DNA of 64,000 bases. Source: Apostichopus japonicus. Taxonomy: Eukaryota > Echinodermata > Holothuroidea > Aspidochirotida > Stichopodidae. Location of the stretch: positions 1,500,501 through 1,564,500 of the forward strand of contig NC_092576.1 in the NCBI RefSeq assembly GCF_037975245.1, given 5' to 3'. Each line of letters opens with the position of its first letter. Positions within the stretch are counted from its first letter, which is position 1. Positions 33,065 through 44,410 of the stretch are shown here, one piece after another. A model generated the notes under the pieces. The model saw only the letters and a list, made by a program, of their open reading frames with translations. It had not been told where the DNA came from and searched no databases. Position numbers and translations under genes: made by a program.

Positions 33065-34470
33065 CCTCTATTTATACTACTATAGATCGTTTTTTACACA
33101 CACAAAAAACAAAACAAAAGAAAGATGAAAATAAATATCACTGAAAATCAAATAAAAAAATAAAGGAAAAATATCAACAAAATAGTAGGAAAATAATTAA
33201 ATGAAGAAACGACTCTCAACGGATAGTTTGTTAGTTGTTTATAATAAAGACATAAAGTAACATACGCAGATCATCGGATATCTGCATCCATTCCAAGAAT
33301 CAAACACATCCTTCCTGTTGAAATGCATACGGTAGATATGTAGAGGTAGGCTTACGTAGGCTTTAATGCTATGGAGTATAGGCTGATGGTCTAGCAGTAT
33401 AGGTCTTCAAATCTGAACAAGATATATGATATAAATCCTATTTTAGTTCGTTACTTTTCTTTGAAACAGGTGTTTATACATTGTATAACATCGCTCGAAA
33501 CATAACCGAACCTTTTCATGGCTTATTTGATGCTAGAGCCATCATTGAGCCTCAAATTACCAATAGAGGGCGTTAAAACAAACATCTTTATAATTTGGTT
33601 ACTTTGTAAAGGGGATGTTTATTTCGATTACTGTGAGTTATAATTGATTTCCTAAAATTGAACACATGAGACTGACAAAGTTTACTATATTTATAATTTC
33701 GGGTCCTAATGCGCGAGAGCAATCCCGTTTACAAATCTTCAAAGATCTGTTTTATTTGATGCTGTACGGGGATTATTTAGCCATCACTGAGCCTCAAATT
33801 ACCAATAGTGGGCGATATACCAAACACTCGGAAACAGGGACGGCAAATAAAATTGGCAATGGAAAATTAAATAGCTATGGTATATTTGATACGGGATAGG
33901 CTAATGTTTTCTATAGTTTGGCATTTTCTCCTTCTCATAAGGTTTCCCTCATTTAGCCATACACACTAAGCATAGTTAACTTTGATTCAGCAGCTGACAC
34001 TTCTATTCAAAGTTCCGTGTGTCGTATAGCCTGGATTTTCGTCTTTAATAAAACCACAACATCTTCATTTAGGTCCCTGGGATAAGAGATGCCTGCGTAT
34101 TACTACCCACTCGTACTAATGTGTATTTTACATGCTGTATATAGTTCATATATGCAGGCCTATGACACTGCGGCCATGTGTGCACGCGCTTTCTGCCCGC
34201 ACAAAATTTTCTTAATGATATACAGCTTATAATGTAACATCGATACAAAAAATATAGCAGGAAATGTAGCTTTTGTTTAACAAATATCTAATAAAAACTA
34301 AGGCAAAAATCACGGCTAACTTATCTTATGGCTCGAGCAGGATTCGCGACCCCCTTCATTTTTGGAGACTCCTTTTTGGGTCACAATCCCAACTTTGATA
34401 GCCGCTGGTTTAGACGTACCCCAGCCATAAGCAGGGAGTTCTCTGCTAAACAGACACTGTACCTGCACAA
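33065..34470 (+). repeat. dispersed repeat C, copy 3 (most complete)
   Basis: Contains all blocks of copies 1 and 2 uninterrupted, including CATCATTGAGCCTCAAATTA at 33540, the site occupied by LINE 1 in copy 2, and CATTTAGGTCCCTGGGATAA at 34068, the site occupied by the 2.0-kb palindrome element in copy 2. It ends in the hAT-like GATTCGCGACCCCC/GGGTCACAATCCC region. It serves as the empty-site reference for two insertions. Confidence 0.82.
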
Positions 34471-35440
34471 CAAACACTAACACTTACATAGTAAAAAACA
34501 ACGTGGTGGCCATGGGGAGGGAGGAGGATGCTCCAAGATAACTGTGACACTAAATGACCTATATATGAAAGCAACATAGTGAGGAAAATATGTCCGCACG
34601 GAATGCTTTGAAATGACAAGGCACTTTACCATTTATTTGTCTTTGATGGATTTGGAGTGGTTATTTTTTATTCATGGCTCAGAAAGTTGCGATGACTTCA
34701 TTGCAAGTTGCGATGACTTCATTGCTCTATAGGCTTTTGCTTGTTAGTAACCAGAACTAGCTGCACAATAGAAATGGTCCGAACAACCATTTTGATACAA
34801 TTACATTATGGCATGATAAATTCAGGTCAGTCTACTCTGCGATTGTCTTTTCTTATCCTTGGGCGTGATTCGCGACTCCCCTAAATATTTTGGGTCGCAA
34901 CCCCATTTTGGTAACCGCTGATTTAGACCTCAGCACAAGCAGAGAGAACTCTCCTTACTACGCTCTGTACACGCTTACACACGCTTACACTCACACAGTA
35001 AATCACAACATGGTATTAATGGGGGCGGGGGGGGGGTGCTGCACGGATAACCGTGGTGGCAGTAAATGACCTATATATATGAAAGGAACAAACTTCCAAG
35101 TAAGAAAAATATGGCTTTACGGGATTCTTTGAAATGACAAGGTACTTAACAGTACATTTTACTTTGATGGATTTGGAGTAGTTATCTATTCATGCCTGAC
35201 AAAGTGCATTGTTTGCCATGCCAATTTTTATTCGAAGAGCAAAAGAGTAAACAAGATATGATTAATTCAAAGAGTAACGAAAACAACAATTCCATCGAAA
35301 GGACATCGTGGTCTAGTCAAAGAACCATATTGAGAAGAAAAGAAAGAGAAAAAGTTACAAAAAGAAACACTTTAACAAAAATGGTAAGTTAATACCACTT
35401 AAACTTGATTGCTTTTATATTGTATTTCTGTTAATATATA
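34471..35440 (+). repeat. partial tandem copies of the right part of repeat C
   Basis: Two related segments (34340-34690 and 34860-35190) both run TTCGCGAC, GGGTCGCAACCCC or GGGTCACAATCC, CGCTG(A/G)TTTAGAC, CAAGCAG, then ATGACCTATATAT and TTGAAATGACAAGG, as does 20100-20350. A GAGAAGAAAAGAAAGAG block at 35334 recurs after LINE 3 at 37791, suggesting the LINE inserted into this repeat. Confidence 0.65.
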
Positions 35441-35544
35441 AATGTATATTTGTGTTAGCTGTATTTATATATTGTGCTATTTGTATTATTTGTATAACTA
35501 TAACTAACTGTCAACTAGAACTACCAACAGTCCCATTGCATATT

Positions 35545-37760
35545 AAGAAGGTACAGTTCCGCCGTTTATCCGCGATTGATTGGCATAGTTTTGAGTCCGA
35601 CCTGAAAGCCAGTGATCTAATCGCAGCTCCTGCGAATGACCTAGGTAGTTTGTCTTTACATTACGTTTCTTGTTTACGCTCTATTTTAGATGAGCACGCC
35701 CCACATCTCACGAAGACTATTACTGCTCGTCCGACTGTTCCATTGTATACTACCGAGTTGAAGCAGCTCAAAGTTGAGCGTAGGCGCTGTGAAAAAGTTT
35801 GGAAAAGAGACAAAACTCCTGAGAATAGGTTAAAATTCACTGGAGCTAGAGATGCTTTCAAACAAAATTATAGTGAAGTATCCGATGCCTAATATGACAA
35901 CTTGGTGGCTAACTGTGTGGGTGACGGTCGGAGGTTATATGGCGTGGTTAAATCATTCTTTGGTAAGAGTACGGATTCATCCTTCCCTCCACATACGGAT
36001 AAGTCACAGCTGGCCAATGAAATTTTGCAACACTTCAACTCCAAAGTACTGAATATTCGTACTGAGCTCGATGATGAGACTACCACCTTCAGCTTTCATA
36101 GCAATTCCGACCCTCCTAGTTCCTCTCTGGAACAATTTTCAGAGGTTTCAGAATCGTGTGTCTCGAAGTTACTGCAAAATTGTTCTTCGGCCATTGTGAC
36201 TTAGAACCAGTTCCCACAAAGATTGTTAAATCTGTTAGTGCTACTCTTCTGCCTTCTATTACTAGGCTTATTAATTTGTCAATAACAACCGGTAAGTTCT
36301 TGGGGTCTTGGAAGAGAGCTGTAGTTTGTCTTCTTCTTAAGAAACCTACTCTCCCACCGGAATTGAATAATCTGAGACCCGGTGAGTAACCTCCAATTTA
36401 TCTCCAAGCTTGTGGAGAAAGTTGTAGCCAATCAAGTTTTGCAACATTGCAATCGTCATTGCCCTTTACCTGTATTTCAGTCCGCATATAGACAGCACTA
36501 TTCCACTGAGACTGCCTTGCTCAAGATTCATTCAGAAATCATGCAATCAATCAATCAATCAGAAAACATTTATATAGCGCCAAAATCAACAAAAGTTGTT
36601 CAAAGGCGCAGTCTATTGATAAACAAAATGTTGTGCTTATGGTACTTCTAGACCTCAGTTCCGCCTTTGATACGGTAGATCATTCTGTTTTGGTGAACAT
36701 TTTGGAACATGACTTTGGTATTAAGAACACTGCTCTCAACTGGTTCATCAATTACCTTTACCAGGTCACAGTTTGTCTCGATAGATGATGTATATTCCGA
36801 GGAAATCCCTGTCGAGCATGGAGTTCCACAAGGCTCGTGTCTAGGTCCGCTGTGTTTCACGCTGTACACTGCATCTCTATTTAATGTCATTTCTACACAT
36901 ATGGACACAGGTTTTGCTTATGCTGATGATACTCAATTGATTCACAGCTTTAAACCGCAGCATAACACCACAGAAATCGATGCTTCCAATCTTATGTAAA
37001 ATTGTATCTCTGATATAAGGGATCGGATGGCTGCTCATAAGTTGAAGCTGAACGATAGTAAAACTGAGTTCATTATTCTCGGCACTCCAGTCCAGCTCAC
37101 AAAGGTCGTCAATAAATCTATCACGGTTGGGAGTGCTTCCATTGCTTCTTGTGATCAAGTCCGCAACCTCGGGGTTGTCTTCGAAAAACACATGAAAATG
37201 GATAAACATATCAGCAAAGTTTGCAAGACTGGTTTCTATTATATTTTTAATTTAAAGAAGATTAGGAAACATATGTCTTCTAGAACTATGAGCACGTTGG
37301 TTCATTCATTCATTCACAGCCATTTTGATTATTGCAATAGTTTGCTCCATGGTATTCCAGGGCATCTGATTCAGAGACTGCAACGTCTGCAGAACAGCGC
37401 AGCCAAGCTTGTTGTAGACTGCTATGACTTCAACACACCATCGTTGAGTATCCCCCATTCTTTGCACTTGTTGCCTGTTGAATTCAGAATTAAGTTCAAA
37501 GTACTCATGGTGTATAAGTGCATTCATGGAATGGCACCCGCCCTCTGAAAACCTAGGGCGACCGTGCCTTTCCATCAGCCGGTCCCAAGCTCTGGAATGG
37601 TCTGCTCATGTCTGTGCGGAGTTCTCCCACTCTCAGTCAGTTCAAGTCTTGCTTGAAGACTAATTTTTTCAAGTTGGCTTTCTGTTAGGGTTGTACAGCG
37701 CTTTTGAATACTTCGTAGATGTTAGCGCTTTATAAGTTCATTTATTATTATTACTATTGC
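35545..37760 (+). pseudogene. L2/CR1-group LINE 3, nearly full RT domain, broken
   Basis: The pol region of a non-LTR retrotransposon is read in pieces: LSAIDWHSFESDLKASDLI and WKRDKTPENRLKF (35545-35890); YDNLVANCVGDGRRLYGVVK (35893); PVPTKIVKSVSATLLPSITR and PELNNLRP (36210-36385); LQFISKLVEKVVANQVLQHC and FQSAYRQHYSTETALLKIHS (36385-36535); LDLSSAFDTVDHSVLVNILE (36645); GVPQGSCLGPLCFTLYTA (36820); YADDTQLIHSF (36918); and MAAHKLKLNDSKTEFIILG to about 37545. Several stops and frameshifts are present. The 3' end has the hairpin-like TAGCGCTTTATAAGTTCATT and an ATT-repeat tail at about 37740-37757. An antisense LINE tail is inserted at 36541-36619. Confidence 0.9.
36541..36619 (-). mobile_element. 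antisense LINE 3' tail inserted in LINE 3
   Basis: Read on the minus strand, this insert contains GGCGCTATATAAATGTTTTC followed by a GATT-repeat tail, the usual terminus of an L2/CR1-like element with a tetranucleotide tail. It separates SEIMQ from QNVVLMVLLDLSSAFD, which are adjacent in intact relatives. The copy is extremely 5'-truncated (about 80 bp). Confidence 0.75.
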
Positions 37761-38009
37761 AACTGCAGTAGCATTCTGGGTGGACTACAATGAGAAGAAA
37801 AGAAAGAGAAGAACAAATAACAAAAAGGAACACTTTGAGCGAAAAGAGAGGTATTCACCCCTTTTGAACTCCTGCTTATCGCAGGTGAAGTAGGACGCTA
37901 GGAGGACGACTATTTAGGGTTAGAGGGAGCGTCAAATCTCCGATTCTTCGTTCGACTCTGAATTCATAGACATTTCCTCGAAGTAACCAATTAGTTAACA
38001 AACGAAATA
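37761..38009. other. linker between LINE 3 and repeat A
   Basis: Contains the GAGAAGAAAAGAAAGAG repeat block and otherwise unrecognised sequence. Confidence 0.4.
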
Positions 38010-39556
38010 CAAAGTTTGCAGTGAAGGCCCGCGCTAATATACCTAAGTCTGGCATTTTTCACACGGGTTACTTTTGGGGGGAGACCAGTGTTCTTATATA
38101 CCATGATATTGTTCCTGAATGCCAACATGTTGAACGATAAAATTGCAAAGACGTACGTAAAAAAAAGAACAGATTCCAGCAAAAACAGCGTGTCTACCTG
38201 AGAGACAATTTTTTTAAATTATTCTTTGTAGCTGTGCTTATTTTCGAGACGGTTTCTTTTGTTAATATCTTGATAGAATTGTTTCGTCAATGTTTTTAAT
38301 GCTACAAAAACTGTTTTAGATGAATATTCATGAGTTGATTCCATTAAGGTTTTATGATTATAACAACCTGTTTGCATTCTTCCCCTATCATATGAAGAGC
38401 CATAATGCAGTTTTTACTTACTAAACCTATCGCATTGATATAATTACAAGGTCGGTTATGTGACCATTTTTGTGATATACGGTAACAAAGTTCCTTTAAT
38501 TGGTAAGTGGACTGTTCCAAGGTAATGCGCAATAGCATGTACTAAGGCAAGTAAGTAAACATTATGTTGACAGCTTCATCAGTAACGAGAACTGACTTTG
38601 TCTAGTCATTGTAGTTAGGCTATTGCTAAACACGGGAATTCCCCTAATGAAAGAGATCATGACGTCATTCATAGAGTATAACCAGACATTTGAGCTTTAC
38701 ACCATTGTTGAGGTAGTGTATAAAACCGCAAACGTAAATAATAAGGTCGCTTATGAAACATTAGACGTGATGATCACACGAACAGCATTAAATTAAACCA
38801 TCCACTCTATCAATAAAACAGAAAATAGCAATACAAAATCTTGCTAATTGAGGTAATTTTAAAATATATAATAAAACAAAAATTGCTAGCAAACAGCTTC
38901 TCCAATAAAGAGCCTGTGCAAGAGAATGTGTAAAAGTAAGTGGACCTGACGTTTCGTTCCAAGCAGGATCTTGTTTAGGGGCTAAAAAGGCTGAATTGAT
39001 GTCATTTGAAATAAACATCCCGGAGTTCTGTAAGGTTGATTAAATCTCAGCTAGAGAAATAGTGAATATGTTTACTAGGAATTTTTGACATTATCAATTA
39101 ACTATACGACATTGTCTTGATAAGGATCATATTTAAACTATATAGGTATGCATGGCACCTTGTACGCAAACACACAATTTCAAGTGAAACTCAACAGTCA
39201 GGTGATCGAAGACGGTAACTTATTGAATCTTGTACACTGACATGTGAACGAAGTTATGTAATGTGTTTATCCTATTATAGATGAGTATATACTATAGGCA
39301 TGTGTACACGCGCCTCCTCTTCGCACAGTCTTTTAATAATAATATACAGCTTGTAAAGTAAACATCGATAAAAAATAGACGGAAATATTGAAGCTTTTGT
39401 TGAACAAACATCTAATAAAAACTTCGAAATGTTGTTGGTTGATCGCGACGAAAATAACGGCTAATTGATTTGATGGTTCGAACAGGATTTGCGACACCCC
39501 CTTTTTTTTTTTGGAGGCCCACTTAATTTGGGTCACAACCCACACTTTGGCAGCCG
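38010..39556 (+). repeat. dispersed repeat A, copy 4
   Basis: Second near-complete copy of repeat A, collinear with 8740-10300 from GTTTGCAGTG to the GGGTCACAACCCACACTTTGG terminus. It shares more private variants with copy 3 (for example GACGTTTCGTTCCAAGCAGG) than with copy 1. Confidence 0.8.
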
Positions 39557-39672
39557 CAAAATAGGCTAAAATACCTTTACTAAGACTATGACTACACCAG
39601 TAGTCATAATCTTAGAAATGTGTACGTTTGCAGGTAAAAAAGGTATATTAGCTTCTTTTTTTTTAAGATGAT
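39557..39672 (+). repeat. short dispersed repeat, second copy
   Basis: Same block as 30694-30811, again directly after repeat A. It diverges at a run of T; the two loci share nothing beyond this until the SINE body. Confidence 0.75.
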
Positions 39673-40986
39673 TTTTTTTTTTACTTGAGGTCAATCGAAA
39701 TTCAGATCTTTTTTTTAAAAATATAAAAGCTGGAGTGAACAATAGCCCATGAAGATTGACAAGTCAAGAGCTAATATAGGCCGTGAGGCTTAGGAACTAC
39801 TGACGGGTGGGGGCTGCTGTCCCCCTCACCCCAGAAGCACACCTATAAGCAGTGCGGTGAAAGGTATGCACTATACATGACCTAAACTGAAAGCATCCAA
39901 AGATACACTACTGATACAGTAGATCTATTATGGGTACCAATAAACATCTGTTGGAAGAATACATTACCAGTATATATTTTGGTAGACAATCTGAAATATG
40001 CCAACAAAATAAAAACAAACATCTCACAACTGGAATAATGATAAACTGGATGTAAGATAATGTTATCGAACTCCAAACCTTTAACTTTTTAATCATGACG
40101 CACATGATTGTGACATCACGGCAGCCTACACTTCAAGGCTTCTTTACGGCAAATGTTAATTGAGTTGATAACATACCCAATTCGTATGTATTCTAAAATG
40201 CTTTGTCCGAAACAAGTCAACTTTTAACAGCTTAACCAACTTAATTGCCCCCAAAAAATTGATATCTTGGTCAGAGATTTTGTGCATTTTACTTGTTTGG
40301 GGAAACATTTCATACCACGTTGATTAGTGAATTACGTACCCAATTTGGGGGAAAGTCATAATGCATAACACTGTGCAGATGCCTGATGGTTAAACCTACT
40401 AGTGTGTTGAAATAAATCTTAGTCGGTGCACTCTAAAAAGCAACTGGCCATCTACAATTCATCGGATTTGACAATACAGTATACCCAGCTTATTCTATGT
40501 TCCATATCAGGAATAAAACCTCAATTTTTCAAGAATTAACATTGAGAAAAGCCTGGTCCAGTTTTTTAGCCAATGTATTCGGATAGACTGAAGCTTAGTT
40601 TGCATACGTTATTGTTTGAGGAATATGTAGCTGATTTTTCTAATAGAAGGTATCGTGCCTATAAGTTATCACCTGTCTGCAACTTTTCGTGGAAGAAGAG
40701 GGCAATGTACTTGGACATTGAGTGTTTGTTTATCTGTTTGTTTTATGCATTTTACTGGCAAACAGATTTCATTGATATCTGAAACTATGTGGATCAACCA
40801 CTTTTGAAGCCAAAATTTCTTCATCTTTCTTTCGTATTTTGTTTCTTCTAGGGCCCCAAACATTACAAAACCTGTTTCTCCTTCTTCAGAACAAGACAAA
40901 GGACAGAAAAACAGGTACCGGAACTAAGTTTAAAAAAAAATATTACAAGGGAAATAGAAGAACAGCAATAAAGTATCGCAGTTTAC
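39673..40986. other. unrecognised stretch before the 41-kb SINE
   Basis: No gene recognised. A 69-codon plus-strand frame at 40573-40782 and overlapping minus-strand frames have no motif or splice support. A C-rich patch at 39820 (GTCCCCCTCACCCC) is unremarkable. Confidence 0.4.
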
Positions 40987-40998
40987 ACTTTTAGCTCA
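40987..40998 (+). repeat. target duplication, left copy, of the 41-kb SINE
   Basis: ACTTTTAGCTCA here is repeated exactly at 41176-41187, bracketing the U2-headed SINE. Twelve bases is within the normal range for LINE-mobilised SINEs. Five bases (CTTTT) separate it from the U2 head. Confidence 0.7.
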
Positions 40999-41003
40999 CT
41001 TTT

Positions 41004-41175
41004 ATCGCTTCTCGGCTTTTTGGCTAAGATCATGTGTAGTATCTGTTCTTTCAGGGAGGATGATCACACAGTCACAGTCCCGATGCAAGGGGACTGGGGT
41101 TAGAAGCGGATTAGTCGTTCAGTAGTTTGGTTTTCGTGTCCAGGTTCTTTCCTGGGCGACTTTTTCTTAAAAAGT
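41004..41175 (+). mobile_element. U2 snRNA-headed SINE, best copy
   Basis: The first ~48 nt, from ATCGCTTCTCGGCTTTTTGG through CTAAGATCATGTGTAGTATC to TGTTCTT, are the 5' end of U2 snRNA with only two or three changes. U2 similarity then stops, and a unique body follows: AGGATGATCACACAGTCACA, GCAAGGGGACTGGGGTTAGA, GTTTGGTTTTCGTGTCCAGG and CTGGGCGACTTTTTCTTAAA. ACTTTTAGCTCA flanks it on both sides. The body recurs at 30812-30946 and, inverted, at 6668-7030, so this is a family and not a single U2 retropseudogene. The body lacks an identifiable tRNA or 5S part. Confidence 0.8.
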
Positions 41176-42290
41176 ACTTTTAGCTCAAATTGCCAATGTA
41201 GGTTAGGTTGATAGAATTCCCCCATCTTTTTTTAGAAAACTTATATGTAAAATGACCAACAAATTGGGTATATTGACCAATCTGTACGTGTCACAATCTG
41301 TGTACTTTAACTTGATTTTTTTTATTTTTTATATATTCAAACAAATCGTAACGAATATTGTATGTACACTACTACAACGATAACCACTCAATAGATCAAA
41401 AAAGTACCATCGATTATTAAAATCAGGTGACTGACAATCAGTATGCGATATCCCAGCTTAAATGCAATAATTAATTCAATTGTAAATCTTAATTAACGTA
41501 GTAATTACCATATGAGTAAATACACGAAAACTGTGTGATTGACTACGATTTGAATTATTTTAATAATTCACAGTGGCAACAAGTTGAGATGTTTGTGATT
41601 TCATTTACAGAGATAGTTAAAACGATAAATGCCATAAGATGAAAACCAAACTTGACAAAGTAGTAAGTCGTTAAAAATCATGTTAAATATAGTACATGTC
41701 TTTTCTGCAGAACACGCAGAATTAGATAATTTTCATTTCACGACTAGAAATAACATTTTGATTCCAGTCAAAATAATCAACAACATTGAACAACAGTGAT
41801 GGAAAGAAATGTGTTGAATACCTGAATATATTGACACCTTGAATCTTGGCGAAACCTTGTTTTACATCCATCATAATATTTTGCTTCCACTATATACTAA
41901 TGAGTATAAACTCAGTCACATTTGCCTTTAACTAAATCAAGGAATTAAAGATCCTTTATAATTTTGAATTAGAAATGGCAATGGTTCTAAGGTGATATGT
42001 TGGCGTAGTTTGCCGCTGTATGGGAACACTCTGCTGATGTTGCCAATGAGACATTCGTATCGGTGAATTCAATCGCTGGCCTAGATACTTAAAATATACT
42101 ATTGTGCTTTTATCCCTGGAAGTTGGGTGACATCTGCAGGATTTCTTGTGAATAGAACAAACTGATATTTACCCATATGACTTCATGATTATACATCAAC
42201 TAGTTAAGATTAACAAACAATAGTCTATTGTTTGCTTTCCTGACGGTAGCAGTTTTTTCTTCTTCTTTTCCAATAGTTTGTTTCCTCTCC
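41176..42290 (+). repeat. dispersed repeat D, copy 2
   Basis: Collinear with 30947-32040, with few substitutions and small indels (an extra ACACGCAGA near 41715). From 41354 on it also forms the start of the 3.78-kb tandem duplication. Confidence 0.8.
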
Positions 42291-42576
42291 TTTTCCTGCT
42301 TTCCCCTCCTTAATTCTTCTTCTCTTCGTCTTGGAGAACACTTGTCTTGAAGCAGTATTTAGCATTAAGCATGCATTTGATCATCTGTTTCCATATGTTC
42401 TTATGACATGTTAAATAAATGAGTAACTGCTGGTTCAATTGTACAATGGCAATGATGCCAAGCTGCCACTTTTTCAGCATTGTCAGTTTTCACATATGTA
42501 TTCCAAAACTCAAACAGGAAAGTTTTAGGCTTGACTTTTTGTCCTTACTTTAATATTAATCTTGGCTATAATCATG

Positions 42577-42837
42577 CTAAAGAAATGCCTTTTCATGAGA
42601 TATTATGGTACCTAATAGCATAAAACAGGTACCATCATCCGAATGGAAAAGGCTGCTTTGTTGCTCTGCGTGTTCAATGATCTGGGCCTTCTCTTTCTTT
42701 TGCCGCAGGTCTCTCTTGCAGGGACCTACAAAAACGACATCATTGCGGCCCACGTGGAAACGATAAGACCGCCGTACAAACGCAAATGTGGCACAGACTC
42801 CGCCAATGAACAATACATCATTAATGTTTATATGCAA
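42577..42837 (-). CDS. coding-looking ORF, unknown (copy 1)
   Basis: An 86-codon minus-strand frame with balanced codon use and a locally raised GC content (about 42710-42800). It begins MHININDVLFIGGVCATFAF, with a hydrophobic stretch (FIGGVCATFAFV), and continues RRSYRFHVGRNDVVFVGPCK with a basic end. The plus strand is also open over 42643-42840, and there a strong acceptor (CTCTTTCTTTTGCCGCAG) precedes GTYKNDIIAAHVETIRPPYK, ending at a stop that overlaps AATAAA, the look of a 3' terminal exon. I cannot decide which strand is real and recognise neither product. It is duplicated without change at 46353-46613. Confidence 0.3.
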   Translation of the reverse strand: MHININDVLFIGGVCATFAFVRRSYRFHVGRNDVVFVGPCKRDLRQKKEKAQIIEHAEQQSSLFHSDDGTCFMLLGTIISHEKAFL

Positions 42838-42840
42838 TAA

Positions 42841-44019
42841 AGGTTAAAGATCATTTAGGGTCAAAGAAGGTTCACACATGAAAATTCTTCAATATGATTA
42901 TCATCCTAAGGTTTGATGTGATCCGGATTAAGTTTGTTTCAATGGTCCGTAGGTAAAGGAACAAAGATAATCGGTCAAAGGCCATGTTATTTTGACTGGA
43001 AATATAAAATATTTTTCCAATAGGGTTCTCTATTTGGTGTTAACGTAAGTTTAATCTTCACTACCCCAAAGTAAGTATATCTTAACATTTATCTGAAGAA
43101 AATTTGCGCATTAAAGCAGGTGTTTGCGTTGCGTGATTGTCAGTTAATGAAAACTTTCCTGCCAAATTGTTAGTCATACAAAGTTTTACAGTACATATCT
43201 CAAATAACGGATGAATCCCAATGTTGGACTTTACCTGAATGCAACTGTGTTATGATTTACAAAGCAATAATGACAATTTACCAATATCATCACAAGAGAA
43301 AGCCTCGATATGCTAAGTGTAAATGTACAGTCTTACTTATTGCCATAAAAAAAATCAAAATTCCACTTGAATGAAGAAATAATTTTGCATTTTACATATT
43401 ATGCTATTTAACAAGAATTTTCATAATTATGTATATCAAAGGTAAAATTCCATTACTTATAATAGTACGTTGTATTTAAATCAATTCTAGTTCGTCCAAC
43501 ACAGTTGAACACTTACATTTGGTCGTGATATCCCTCCCCCCCCCCCTCGTCCAAAAAAAAATAAAAGAGAAGAGAGAAATGGAACAGCCATTAAACGGAG
43601 TTTTCAACACAAGGACTGTATGCATCGTAAAATGTATTTGTTAATCATACTTTTTGCAAATACTCCAGAAATTGTGAATCTCAGTAGTATGATATATAAT
43701 AAAATGATGATAGTATGCTGTTTTAACAATAGTCCTGTTAATTATACCTCAACAATCATTACTTGGACTCACCTTGAAGCAGTGCATACTAGATCTTTTT
43801 AAAAATTTAATCAAAGTTCATTTTTCATTTCTGAGCGTTTGCAAAATGTATGTTCATGATATTCCGATAACAACCATTTCAAGGAGATTTTAAGCAAAGA
43901 ATCACATTTCCATATACCTATAACCTACCTATTTGAGTGAAAACCACGAATTACATCGACGCTTCCTTTCTGGCTAAAATATATATTTTTTTAACATTTT
44001 TTACTGTCATCAACTATGT
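42841..44019. other. unrecognised AT-rich part of the duplicated unit
   Basis: No recognisable gene or element. It holds a poly-C tract at about 43535 whose length differs between the two copies of the duplication. Confidence 0.4.
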
Positions 44020-44410
44020 CACTACGAAGCAGGATGTACAACCAGTGTGTTCTAACCACGATGACATATGGGGAGGAAACTTGGACTACGACCAGGGAGA
44101 TTGAGAAAAACCCCAATAACAACACAATTAAGAGCAATGGAACGAAAAATGCTATATCCTAACTCTGAGGGATAGAGTTAAACACACGGAAATCAGAAGA
44201 AAGACTAAAGTAAAAGATGCCGTAGTTAAAATCAAAAAATTAAAATGCAGATGAACTGGGCATACTGCCAGATCACAACATGATAGATGGTCAAGAAGGA
44301 CGACAGCCAAGAAATGGGAGAAGAAAAAGGGGAGATGAAAGAGAAGATGGGGAGATGTCACATCAAAAGACACCAACTTGGGCGAGGAAAACTCACATTC
44401 AACAGTAAAT
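44020..44410 (+). pseudogene. LINE 4 C-terminal relic (copy 1)
   Basis: The plus strand encodes the end of a reverse transcriptase ORF: SLRSRMYNQCVLTTMTYGEE, TWTTTREIEK, then after shifts AMERKMLYP, LRDRVKHTEIRRKTKVKDAV and DRWSRRTTAKKWR. The CVLxxxTYGxETW block followed by AMERxML and LRDRxxxxEIRxxT is the usual C-terminus of RTE-type and similar endonuclease-RT LINEs. A GATGATGATTG tail-like sequence ends it near 44430. It is frameshifted and severely 5'-truncated. An opposite-strand frame is a shadow. Confidence 0.75.

Noticed and set aside
41004-41052. Functional U2 snRNA gene
   Set aside because: Only the first ~48 nt of U2 are present; the branch-point region is followed by a different sequence, with no Sm site or later stem-loops.
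44152-44376. Minus-strand hydrophobic 74-codon ORF (and its copy at 47930)
   Set aside because: It is antisense to the LINE C-terminal relic, whose plus-strand motifs are recognisable.
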